Assembly (NCBI RefSeq): GCF_003096835.1
Contig: NZ_QENZ01000003.1
Location: 992,001 to 1,056,000 of the forward strand
Reading direction: 5' to 3'
DNA from: Balneicella halophila
GTDB taxonomy: Bacteria > Bacteroidota > Bacteroidia > Bacteroidales > Balneicellaceae
DNA length: 64,000 nt
Shown here: in pieces, positions 39,396 through 47,723 of the stretch
Layout of the letters: the number at the start of each line of letters is the position of its first letter
Numbering within the stretch: position 1 is the first letter of the stretch
Notes under the pieces: generated by a model
Seen by the model: the letters and a program-made list of their open reading frames with translations, nothing else
What the model was told of the DNA's origin: nothing
Databases searched by the model: none
Program-made: the position numbers and the translations under genes

Positions 39396-40415
39396 TTATG
39401 ATATTTCTCCTTTTAAACTTGTTTGACAACGTTTTCTTAACATTTCAGAAGATAAATTTTGCCCTAAAAGGTGCATCAATTTTGTTAAGGCAGCCTCTGT
39501 AGTCATGTCGCCGCCATCGATTACACCCGCCTCTGCTAGTCCTCTTCCTGCTTCATAAATATTCATATTCACACTACCCGCTTTACATTGGGAAATATTG
39601 ATAATATGAATGCCTCTATTTATTGCTTGTCTCAGCATTTCTAAAAACCAAGAATCTGTCATGGCATTGCCTGCGCCATAAGTCTCTAAGATTATTCCTT
39701 TTAAATTAGGAATAGAAATGATGCTTTGGACTATTTCCTTGCCAATAGATGGGAATAGTTTTAAAATACAAACGTTTGTATCCATCTTTGTATTAATACC
39801 GAAATGCCCCGAACTTGGTTCATTAATACGATGATGATTATATTTAATATGAATACCTATATTAGCAAGTTCTCGATAGTTGTAGGAATGAAAGGCATCA
39901 AAATCTTCAGAATTGTGTTTTGTGGTTCTATTGCCTCTCATGAGTTTATCCTCGAATAATATAGCGACTTCAGGAACGATGGCTTTTTCATTTTTGTAAG
40001 CTGCAGCAATTTCAATAGCAGTAATGAAATTTTCTTTTCCATCGGTACGTAGCATTCCTATAGGAAGTTGCGAACCAGTGAAAATAATTGGTTTTTGCAG
40101 ATTCTCTAGCATAAAACTCAGAGCAGAAGCAGAGTAGGACATCGTGTCGGTTCCATGCAATACAACAAAGCCGTCATATTGATTGTAGTTAGTCTTTATC
40201 GTTTTAGCAAGCTTTACCCAAACTTCCACGGTTACATCAGAAGAATCTATAGCTGGTTCAAAGGCTATAGTATCGAGTTGGTGTGCAAAACGCTTTAATT
40301 CTGGAAATTCATCCCAAATTTTATCGAAATTGAAAGGCTGCAAACTTCCGGTTTCTTGATTTTGAATCATGCCAATAGTTCCACCTGTATATATTATTAG
40401 AATTTTTCGTTGCAT
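39396..40415 (-). CDS. ansA: Type I L-asparaginase
   Basis: Hydrolyses asparagine to aspartate and ammonia. The 339-residue protein starts with IYTGGTIGM, the first catalytic Thr motif, and has FVVLHGTDTMSYSASALSFM, the second Thr-Asp pair. There is no signal peptide, so it is the cytoplasmic type I enzyme. The C-terminal region contains the conserved GAGNAM segment. It lies 4 nt after the TatD-family gene and is probably cotranscribed with it. It adds to the amino-acid breakdown set in this window. Confidence 0.94.
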   Translation of the reverse strand: MQRKILIIYTGGTIGMIQNQETGSLQPFNFDKIWDEFPELKRFAHQLDTIAFEPAIDSSDVTVEVWVKLAKTIKTNYNQYDGFVVLHGTDTMSYSASALSFMLENLQKPIIFTGSQLPIGMLRTDGKENFITAIEIAAAYKNEKAIVPEVAILFEDKLMRGNRTTKHNSEDFDAFHSYNYRELANIGIHIKYNHHRINEPSSGHFGINTKMDTNVCILKLFPSIGKEIVQSIISIPNLKGIILETYGAGNAMTDSWFLEMLRQAINRGIHIINISQCKAGSVNMNIYEAGRGLAEAGVIDGGDMTTEAALTKLMHLLGQNLSSEMLRKRCQTSLKGEIS

Positions 40416-40419
40416 ATCT

Positions 40420-41187
40420 TTAGCTTAGTTTAAAGAGGCGATTGGCATTTTGAGCTGTTTGTTTAGCCACTTCCTCTATATTAATATGATGTATTTCTGC
40501 CAATCGTTTCGCTATTAGAGGTAAGTAAGAAGGTTCATTCTGTTTCCCTCTGTATGGGGAAGGTGCTAGGTATGGACTGTCTGTCTCTAGTATAAGATGT
40601 TCTAACCCTATATTCGCTAAAGTTTTATCAACCCCAGAATTTTTAAATGTTAAAACGCCACCCACGCCTAAGTAAAAGCCTAGGTCAATCGCCTGTGTTG
40701 CTTGCTCAAATGTGCCGGTGAAGCAATGCAAAACTCCTTTTAGTCCTTTCCCTCTATAATCTTCCAATAGTTCGAGCATTTGCGGAAAAGCATCACGCAC
40801 ATGTACTGAAATAGGGAGTTCTTTTTCAATGGCAACATCAGCTTGATATCGGAAGGCATCTATTTGCCGATTAAGTGTGGTTTTATCCCAATACAAATCT
40901 AGTCCAATTTCACCTACAGCAATATATTCACTAGAAAATTGGGAGAATATAGCGTCTAGTGCTGTTTTATAATCATCTTTCACGTCGCAAGGATGTAGCC
41001 CTAGCATTGGATAGCAATAGTTGGGAAATTCTTTTGTTAGTGAGAGCATGGGTGAAATTGATGCAACATCTATATTTGGCATCAGTATTTTACTAATGCC
41101 TGCCTGTTTTGCTCGATAGATGATATTGTCACTATCCTCTATCATATTTTCTACATATATATGTGCGTGGGTATCTATAAAGTTCAT
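40420..41187 (-). CDS. TatD family metal-dependent hydrolase
   Basis: A metallo-hydrolase of the amidohydrolase fold, about 255 residues. I choose the ATG at 41187 (MNFIDTHAHIYVENM) over the upstream one at 41208 because family members begin directly with FIDTHAH. Metal ligands are visible in THAH, the Glu of VGEIGLD, the His of SVHVRDA, the His of GVLHCF and the Asp of ETDSPYLAP. E. coli TatD acts as a 3-prime exonuclease / DNase; relatives edit D-aminoacyl-tRNA, so the real substrate is open. It precedes the asparaginase gene by 4 nt. Confidence 0.93.
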   Translation of the reverse strand: MNFIDTHAHIYVENMIEDSDNIIYRAKQAGISKILMPNIDVASISPMLSLTKEFPNYCYPMLGLHPCDVKDDYKTALDAIFSQFSSEYIAVGEIGLDLYWDKTTLNRQIDAFRYQADVAIEKELPISVHVRDAFPQMLELLEDYRGKGLKGVLHCFTGTFEQATQAIDLGFYLGVGGVLTFKNSGVDKTLANIGLEHLILETDSPYLAPSPYRGKQNEPSYLPLIAKRLAEIHHINIEEVAKQTAQNANRLFKLS

Positions 41188-41363
41188 CGGTATAAATTTC
41201 TTACACAAAAAAACAAAAAAAAGTTGAGAGAATAGTCTTCACTTTGCTGTTGTGTAAATATTATTTCTTCTATGCGTAGTAACTAGAATTGATTAAGCGA
41301 TACTGTCCCCTCTTCTTAAAATTTGAATAGATAATCTATCCTAGGAATAATTATATTGTCCAT

Positions 41364-41953
41364 CTAAAATGTATAACCAATACCGAACTGGATACTGCCA
41401 CCAATCAATCTTTGTAGATATTGTTCATTTTGAAATGGAATTACTGTGTGTGTTTTGAAAGTGGGATTTATATAAAATGAGAAATTATTGATCTCGTATT
41501 TTGCCCCTATCCCTAAACCAAATCCAATTCCTGATTGCGTATTGAAACTACGATCCTTGCTTTGGAAATGCAAGAAAGCCCCTCCATTGCAGAAGAAATA
41601 GTTGCCAAAAGTATAGTTTAGGTACACTGGGATGGCTATTATTTTAAAATCTTCATATTTGGCTGATAAGAGTTGATAAGTTCCTGTGTATGCAGAAGTA
41701 ATTTTTACTGTTCCGCTACTAAGAGTCACACCAGTTTCTAAGGATAACTGTGGTTTTAATTCTCTTAAATATTTTACTCCTAATTCATAACAATTTTCGT
41801 TATCATAACTTGCGTCACCGTCTAATGACGCGCGCATGAGGTCATTATCAGCAAAACCATAAAAGATACGAACCTCATTGTTGCTTTGAGAATATCCTTT
41901 TAAACAAAAAAATAGGAACACAACTAAAAAAAAATAGCAGAATTAATTTTCAT
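41364..41953 (-). pseudogene. Outer-membrane beta-barrel gene with a broken signal peptide
   Basis: The open frame starts with a GTG at 41921 and gives 185 residues (VFLFFCLKGYSQSNNEV...), beginning in the middle of a signal peptide. An ATG at 41953 reads MKINSAIFF and then hits TAG. The two are separated by a run of nine T (coding strand, 41926-41934). One extra T would join them into MKINSAIFFLVVFLFFCLKG ending at Gln, a perfect signal peptide. The body has alternating beta strands and ends in GIGYTF with a terminal Phe, typical of small porin-like OmpA/OMP_b-brl barrels of about 8 strands. It may be phase-variable, decayed or miscalled at the homopolymer. Neighbours give no hint of a specific role. 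Confidence 0.65.
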
Positions 41954-42221
41954 AAATTTTTAAATATGTATATTGTGGTCCAATTTAGTGTTTTTTCCTC
42001 ATGAGGGGACGGTTTTTACATTATTTATTTAAACAATTTTTGAACTTAACAAATGATACCATTTTAGAATTTTGACATCTATGTAAATGGAAAATATCTT
42101 TAATTGTATCTTGAGCTTCTGTTGTAGAACATGTAATTAAATAATAAAAAAAAACAAATGAAAACATTAGTTTTGTTAGAAACCAGAATAATAATCAAAA
42201 TCTTAAAATAAAAATAACAAT
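41954..42221. other. AT-rich intergenic region before the carboxyltransferase operon
   Basis: No gene is seen. It holds the 10-bp palindrome CCTCATGAGG next to GAGGGGAC (about 41999-42010), an A-rich stretch and a TAgtTTTG box at 42168-42175 that may drive the operon from about 47 nt upstream of the ATG at 42222. Confidence 0.5.
42168..42175 (+). promoter_or_regulatory. Candidate -7 box of the carboxyltransferase operon
   Basis: TAgtTTTG matches the Bacteroidota -7 consensus. No TTTG lies 17-23 nt upstream, so this is a half-site call. Confidence 0.4.
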
Positions 42222-43778
42222 ATGAAAGTAGCTGAAAAAATTGCTCTTTTAAAAGAAAAAAGAGAAAAAGCCAAGCTGATGGGAGGAGACCAGCGCCTCA
42301 CAAAGCAAAAAGAAAAAGGCAAACTAAATGCGAGGGAGCGTTTGGATTTGCTTTTTGATGAAGGAACTTTTCAAGAAATAGATACCTTTATAAAACACCG
42401 CTCAGTAAATTTTGGAATGCAAAAAGTAGATATAAACTCTGATGGAGTTATAGTTGGTCATGGGCTAATTAACGGACGCACTGTCTATGCTTTTTCTCAA
42501 GATTTTACTTCAAGAGGAGGCTCGCTAGGTGAAATGCATGCTAAAAAAATATGTAAAGTAATGGATCTTGCGATGAAAGCAGGAGCTCCTTTAGTTGGTC
42601 TTAACGATTCCGGTGGAGCTAGGGTTGAAGAAGGAGTAGATGCCCTTAGAGGATATGGGAATATATTTTTCAGAAATTCTCGCGCTTCAGGTGTAGTACC
42701 TCAGATTTCTGCGATAATGGGACCTTGTGCTGGTGGTGCAGTATATTCTCCTGCTATGACAGACTTTGTATTTATGGTGAAGAAAACCAGCCACATGTTT
42801 ATCACGAGTCCTTACGTAATTAAAACCGTAACGGGAGAGGAAACAACTTTTGAGGATCTAGGTGGTGCAATGGTACACAATACAAAGAGTGGTAATGCGC
42901 ACTTTGCTTGTGATAATGATGAAGACACAATTGAACAGATTCGTGACTTATTAACCTATTTGCCTTCAAATAATATGGAACGTCCACCTATGGTTCCTAT
43001 GGGTGATTCTCCTGATAGAGTGTGTGAGAAATTGGATACGGTCATTCCTGATGATCCTAAAGTACCTTACGATATGAAAGACATTATCCGTGAGATTTTA
43101 GATGATGAGGATTTCATGGAAGTGCATGAGCATTATGCAGAAAATGCAATTGTAGGATTTGGAAGGTTGAACAACCGTAGTGTCGGGGTTATTGGTAACC
43201 AACCGATGATTTCTGCAGGTACTTTAGATATTGATGCTTCTGATAAGATAAGTAGATTCATTCGTACCTGCGATGCCTTTAATATCCCTATTATCACTTT
43301 TGTTGATGTACCCGGATATTTACCAGGAGTTGAGCAAGAGTGGGGCGGTATTATTCGTCATGGAGCTAAGTTGCTCTGGAGCTACTCTGAGGCAACAGTT
43401 CCAAAGATGACAGTGATTTGTCGTAAAGATTATGGAGGTGCTTATTTGGCTATGAGTGCTAAATCTTTGGGTGCTGACATGGTATTCGCATGGCCAACAG
43501 CAGAAATTGCAGTAATGGGTGCTAAAGGTGCTGTAGAAGTTATTTCTAGTTATCGTAAAGAAATATCAGAGGCAGAGGATAAAGCAGCAAAAACGCAAGA
43601 AAAAATAGATGAATATGAAAAAGCATTTAGCGTGCCATATATTGCTGCCGAAAGAGGTTATATAGATGATGTAATTTTACCTTCGGAAACGAGAATACGA
43701 TTAATTTCAAGCTTAGAGGCATTGGCTAATAAAACAGAACTTCTTCCTGCTAAGAAGCATGGTAATATTCCATTATAA
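42222..43778 (+). CDS. mmdA: Methylmalonyl/propionyl-CoA carboxyltransferase subunit
   Basis: A 518-residue acyl-CoA carboxyltransferase with two crotonase-fold halves. It is the counterpart of the transcarboxylase 12S subunit, PCC beta or the decarboxylase alpha subunit. The N-terminal half has the oxyanion segment MGPCAGGAVYSPAMTDF and the C-terminal half has GGAYLAMSAKSLGADMVFAW with AEIAVMGAKGA, both binding the acyl-CoA and biotin. Next come a 61-residue protein (12 nt away) and a biotin-bearing OadA-type protein, with no biotin carboxylase and no beta-subunit Na+ pump gene in this operon. This context favours transfer of CO2 between methylmalonyl-CoA and pyruvate. A stand-alone PCC or a Na+ decarboxylase using partners elsewhere cannot be excluded. 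Confidence 0.93.
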   Translation: MKVAEKIALLKEKREKAKLMGGDQRLTKQKEKGKLNARERLDLLFDEGTFQEIDTFIKHRSVNFGMQKVDINSDGVIVGHGLINGRTVYAFSQDFTSRGGSLGEMHAKKICKVMDLAMKAGAPLVGLNDSGGARVEEGVDALRGYGNIFFRNSRASGVVPQISAIMGPCAGGAVYSPAMTDFVFMVKKTSHMFITSPYVIKTVTGEETTFEDLGGAMVHNTKSGNAHFACDNDEDTIEQIRDLLTYLPSNNMERPPMVPMGDSPDRVCEKLDTVIPDDPKVPYDMKDIIREILDDEDFMEVHEHYAENAIVGFGRLNNRSVGVIGNQPMISAGTLDIDASDKISRFIRTCDAFNIPIITFVDVPGYLPGVEQEWGGIIRHGAKLLWSYSEATVPKMTVICRKDYGGAYLAMSAKSLGADMVFAWPTAEIAVMGAKGAVEVISSYRKEISEAEDKAAKTQEKIDEYEKAFSVPYIAAERGYIDDVILPSETRIRLISSLEALANKTELLPAKKHGNIPL

Positions 43779-43790
43779 AAAGAAAATTAT

Positions 43791-43976
43791 ATGACATTAC
43801 AAGAGAAGAAAAGAAAAGCCGCTGCTATTGCTGTCGCAACGATGATTGCTCTTCAACAAAAGAACAATCAGGTCGAGGAAGATAGTAGATGGAGATTAAT
43901 GGGATTGTACAGAGCTACACAAGCTCGAAATGCTCCACATTTATATGGTAGAGGCTTTGGTACCTATAATTGGTAA
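43791..43976 (+). CDS. Small carboxyltransferase companion (MmdE/OadG-tail-like)
   Basis: A 61-residue basic protein. An Ala-rich helix (KAAAIAVATMIAL) is followed by a linker and a C-terminal SRWRLMGLYRATQARNAP segment. Both parts resemble the C-terminal end of decarboxylase gamma/delta subunits and the short epsilon subunit of methylmalonyl-CoA decarboxylase, where a W+LxG...R motif helps hold the complex together. No N-terminal membrane helix is present, unlike OadG. It sits 12 nt after mmdA and just ahead of the OadA-type gene. The assignment is from motif likeness and context, not from a search. Confidence 0.65.
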   Translation: MTLQEKKRKAAAIAVATMIALQQKNNQVEEDSRWRLMGLYRATQARNAPHLYGRGFGTYNW

Positions 43977-44047
43977 CCTGCATTAAAAAATTAAGTAAAA
44001 CTATAAAATCAGAAAAAGTGAAATACGATAAGCACGGTGTCTTAGAA

Positions 44048-45949
44048 ATGACACAAGTAAAATACGAGGCAGACAGACCAAAAGCTGCCAACCCGATTAA
44101 AATTCAAGACCTAAGTTTCAGAGATGGTCATCAGTCTTTATTTGCTACGCGTGGTCGTACGGAGGATATGATCCCTGTTGCAGAGATGATAGACGAAGTA
44201 GGTTTCCATGCCGTAGAGACATGGGGAGGAGCTACGTTTGATACGATGCACAGGTTTTTAGGAGAAGATCCTTGGGAGAGGATAAGAACCCTTAAGAAAT
44301 ATATGCCTAAAACACCATTCTTTATGTTACTTCGTGGGCAGAATGTAGTTGGCTATAGAAATTATTCAGATGATGTAGTGAAAGCATTTGTTCAACGTTC
44401 TATTGATAATGGAATGGATATTTTCCGTTGTTTTGATGCGCTGAATGATTTTAGAAACTTTGAAACAGCAGCTCAAGTTATAAAAGACAATAAAAAGCAC
44501 TTCCAAGGTGTAGTTTGTTATACACTTACGGAGCCTCGCTTAGGTGGCGAAGTGTACAATATGGATTACTATTTGAATAAGGTACGAGAACTAGAAGACT
44601 TTGGTGTTGATTCTATCTGTATAAAAGATATGGCTGGACTTATTTCACCTTATGATATTTATAATCTTATTCGTGAAATTAAAAAAATCACAGACACACC
44701 TATAAATCTGCATACTCACTTTACTTCAGGAATGGCAGACTTAGCTATTTTTAAAGCAATAGAAGCAGGAGTAGATATTGTAGATACATGTATAGGACCT
44801 TATGCTTATCGTACATCTCATCCTGCATGTGAGCCGTTGATTATGTCTTTGCTTGGAACTAACAGAGACTCAGGTTTAGATATTAAGAAAATAACCGATA
44901 TCTCTGATAAAATGGAAGAAGAGATTATTCCAAAATATAGACATTTAGATAATAATCCTAAGTATGGTATTACTGATATCAATGTAATCCTGCATCAAAC
45001 TCCAGGTGGTATGATTTCTAATTTGGTAAATCAAATGAAAGCCATGGATGCTCTAGACAGAATTGATGAAGTATTCAAATTATTACCTAAGGTTAGAAAA
45101 GATTTAGGTAATATACCTTTGGTTACACCTACTTCTCAAATTGTTGGAGTTCAGACAGTTAATAATGTTTTATTTGATAGTTATGAAGGTGAATATGCTA
45201 AAATAACACAGGAAGTGAAAGATTTGTGTTATGGTTTATATGGAGAAACTACCGAGCCTATAAATCCTGAAGTAAGGGCAAAAGCGCTGAAAGGATACCC
45301 AAGAGGCGAGGAGCCTATTACTGTTCGCCCAGGCAGTATTTTAGAACCAGAAATGGATCAAGTTAAAGAAAAAGTTGGTGATCTTGCTAAAGATATTGAT
45401 GATCAAGTGCTTTTCGCGCTATATCCAGTTACAGGAAAGCGCTTCTTAAAATGGAAATATGGTTTAGAACCAATTCCAGAAGAAGTGAAACCTAAAACAA
45501 TGGAGGATGTAAAGAAAGAGAAAGAATTAATTGAAAAAGCACTTTCAGGTGAATTGACGAGTAAAAAAGGCGGAGATGAAAGCATGGAAGAAATGGAAGT
45601 CTTTGTAGATGGTGAAAAATTCACAGTGTCAGTACCAACCTCTTTGATGGGTGGCGCTAGCATGAGCTCAACAGCGATGCCAAGAAAGCGTAAGAAAAAA
45701 GAAAAACAAGAGGATAGTGGTGCAGGCAAAGGCAGTATTCTAGCCCCAATTCCAGGAATGATTGTGGAATATAAGGTTAAAGAAGGAGATAAAGTTAATG
45801 CAGGAGATGTAGTAGTAGTAGTTGAAGCGATGAAGATGATGAATAATATCGAAACTAAAGTGAGCGGTATTGTTGGAGAAATAAAACTAGACTCTGGTGA
45901 TTCTGTTGCGAAAAATGATGTTCTATTGATTGTAGAGCCAGAAGAATAA
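44048..45949 (+). CDS. OadA/pyruvate carboxylase subunit B-type protein with biotin domain
   Basis: A carboxyltransferase acting on pyruvate/oxaloacetate, fused to a biotin carrier. The ATG at 44048 (633 residues, MTQVKYEADRPKAANPIK) is preferred; a TTG at 43970 and a GTG at 44018 are in frame. The TIM-barrel domain has DLSFRDGHQSLFATR, the metal-binding LHTHFTSGMADL and the carboxylated-Lys segment ICIKDMAG. The PYC-type helical domain follows (to about residue 470). A linker of basic residues leads to the biotinyl domain with EAMKMMNN, where the Lys carries biotin. This equals the transcarboxylase 5S plus 1.3S subunits in one chain. With mmdA it could move CO2 between methylmalonyl-CoA and pyruvate. 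Confidence 0.93.
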   Translation: MTQVKYEADRPKAANPIKIQDLSFRDGHQSLFATRGRTEDMIPVAEMIDEVGFHAVETWGGATFDTMHRFLGEDPWERIRTLKKYMPKTPFFMLLRGQNVVGYRNYSDDVVKAFVQRSIDNGMDIFRCFDALNDFRNFETAAQVIKDNKKHFQGVVCYTLTEPRLGGEVYNMDYYLNKVRELEDFGVDSICIKDMAGLISPYDIYNLIREIKKITDTPINLHTHFTSGMADLAIFKAIEAGVDIVDTCIGPYAYRTSHPACEPLIMSLLGTNRDSGLDIKKITDISDKMEEEIIPKYRHLDNNPKYGITDINVILHQTPGGMISNLVNQMKAMDALDRIDEVFKLLPKVRKDLGNIPLVTPTSQIVGVQTVNNVLFDSYEGEYAKITQEVKDLCYGLYGETTEPINPEVRAKALKGYPRGEEPITVRPGSILEPEMDQVKEKVGDLAKDIDDQVLFALYPVTGKRFLKWKYGLEPIPEEVKPKTMEDVKKEKELIEKALSGELTSKKGGDESMEEMEVFVDGEKFTVSVPTSLMGGASMSSTAMPRKRKKKEKQEDSGAGKGSILAPIPGMIVEYKVKEGDKVNAGDVVVVVEAMKMMNNIETKVSGIVGEIKLDSGDSVAKNDVLLIVEPEE

Positions 45950-45977
45950 CATAACTAAACAGCTAAACTGTAAATTT

Positions 45978-46010
45978 AAGGATGTCTATTCAACGAGACA
46001 TCCTTTTTTT
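45978..46010 (+). terminator. Terminator of the carboxyltransferase operon
   Basis: A 10-bp perfect stem (AAGGATGTCT / AGACATCCTT) with an 8-nt loop is followed by seven T. It lies 28 nt past the operon's last stop. Confidence 0.92.
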
Positions 46011-46102
46011 GTTGCAAAAGCGTTTGTGTGGAAAGATGATTAGTGTATAATCAATAAATTTCTCTTAATAAACATGTCTGTTAGATTCTTACAATTGCTC
46101 CT

Positions 46103-46137
46103 AAAAAAAGGAACTACCTAAAATAGATAGTTCCTCC
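46103..46137 (-). terminator. Terminator of gdhA
   Basis: The stem GGAACTA / TAGTTCC (46110-46116 with 46128-46134) is followed on the minus strand by seven T. It lies 31 nt past the gdhA stop and faces the previous terminator. Confidence 0.85.
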
Positions 46138-46167
46138 TTTAATTATATGATTAAATCTATCGGGTGA

Positions 46168-47505
46168 TTATACGTGTCCTTGAGCTAGCATAGCTTCAGC
46201 AACTTTGATAAATCCACCAACGTTGGCTCCTTTCACATAGTTTACTTTATTACCATCTTTCCCATACTCAACGCAAGTATCGTGGATATCTTTCATAATT
46301 CTATGTAATTTCTCGTCAACTTCTTCAGCAGTCCATCCGTAACGCATAGAGTTTTGAGCCATTTCTAATCCAGAAACAGCAACACCACCAGCATTAGCTG
46401 CTTTACCTGGAGCGAATGTGCAATTCTCAACTAAGTAGTTAACCGCGTCTGCAGTACAACCCATATTTGAAGTTTCAACTACAAATTTACAGCCGTTTTC
46501 TACCAATTGCTTAGCATCATCAATATTCAATTCGTTTTGGATAGCACATGGGAAAGCCATATCAACTTTGCACTCCCAAGGTTTCTTGCCCGCGAAGAAT
46601 TTAGCACCAAATTTTTCAGCATAGGGTTCAACAACATCATTGTTAGAAGCTCTCAATTCTAACATATATTCGATTTTTTCAGGAGTATTGATACCATTCT
46701 CATCGTAAACATATCCATCAGGACCTGAAATAGTAACTACTTTAGCACCAAGTTCTGTTAATTTTGAAACAGCACCCCAGCTTACGTTACCAAAACCAGA
46801 AACAGCTACTTTTTTATCTTTTATAGAATCTCCTTGCTCATGCAACATGTGTTGAGCAAAGTAAACTGCACCATATCCTGTTGCCTCAGGGCGTAAGATT
46901 GATCCACCGAATTCTCTTCCTTTTCCAGTAAGAACACCAGTGAACTCATCGCGAATACGCTTATATTGACCAAATAGGTAACCGATTTCACGTCCGCCTA
47001 CACCGATATCACCAGCAGGTACGTCAGTATTAGGTCCGATATATTTGCTTAGCTCAGTCATGAAGCTTTGGCAAAAACGCATGATTTCATTGTCTGATCT
47101 TCCTTTTGTGTTGAAGTCAGAACCACCTTTACCGCCCCCCATAGGAAGTGTAGTAAGTGCATTTTTGAACGTTTGTTCGAAACCTAAGAATTTTAAAGCA
47201 CTCAAAGATACAGTTGGATGGAAACGAAGACCTCCCTTGTATGGTCCTATTGCACTGTTAAACTGTACACGATAACCTCTGTTGATATGTACTTCGCCAT
47301 TATCATCTGTCCAAGGTACTCTAAACATAAATACTCGCTCAGGCTCTACCATTTTCTCAAGTATTTTAGCCTCTTTGTATTTAGGATTAGCTTGATACAC
47401 ATCCCAAATAGTTTCTACTACCTCTTCTACTGCTTGATGAAATTCACTTTCGCCTGGAGTTCTACTCTTAAGGCTCTCCATGAATTGATCGATTTGCTTA
47501 CTCAT
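46168..47505 (-). CDS. gdhA: Glutamate dehydrogenase (GdhA, hexameric type)
   Basis: Interconverts glutamate with 2-oxoglutarate and ammonia. The 445-residue protein is the small hexameric class. The substrate and catalytic segments are GPYKGGLRFHPTVSLSALKFLGFEQTFKNAL and PMGGGKGGSDFNTKGRSDNE, containing the catalytic Lys. The Rossmann part has VAVSGFGNVSWGAVSKL. Coenzyme choice (NAD or NADP) cannot be fixed by eye. It has its own promoter and terminator, so it is monocistronic. With transaminases such as RocD it links amino-acid breakdown to ammonia release. Confidence 0.96.
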   Translation of the reverse strand: MSKQIDQFMESLKSRTPGESEFHQAVEEVVETIWDVYQANPKYKEAKILEKMVEPERVFMFRVPWTDDNGEVHINRGYRVQFNSAIGPYKGGLRFHPTVSLSALKFLGFEQTFKNALTTLPMGGGKGGSDFNTKGRSDNEIMRFCQSFMTELSKYIGPNTDVPAGDIGVGGREIGYLFGQYKRIRDEFTGVLTGKGREFGGSILRPEATGYGAVYFAQHMLHEQGDSIKDKKVAVSGFGNVSWGAVSKLTELGAKVVTISGPDGYVYDENGINTPEKIEYMLELRASNNDVVEPYAEKFGAKFFAGKKPWECKVDMAFPCAIQNELNIDDAKQLVENGCKFVVETSNMGCTADAVNYLVENCTFAPGKAANAGGVAVSGLEMAQNSMRYGWTAEEVDEKLHRIMKDIHDTCVEYGKDGNKVNYVKGANVGGFIKVAEAMLAQGHV

Positions 47506-47557
47506 CTCTTAAATTCTTTTAAATATATTAAATAAATGATTTAACTTTATGTAGGAA

Positions 47558-47588
47558 CAAAAGTACTGATTTTTCTATAATTTGCAAA
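47558..47588 (-). promoter_or_regulatory. Promoter of gdhA
   Basis: On the minus strand TTTG (47585-47588), 19 nt spacer, then TActTTTG (47558-47565). This is a full Bacteroidota-type match and predicts a leader of about 45 nt. Confidence 0.72.
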
Positions 47589-47723
47589 TGTTTTATTAAA
47601 AATATGCAAACGTTAAAGTGAGCTGATATTCAGTTGGTTATATGTGCTTATTTGTATGTTCTTTAGCAGTTTTTAGTTTGTCTGATAAGTTTCTAATTAA
47701 AAATGAAATAAAACTCATAAAAT

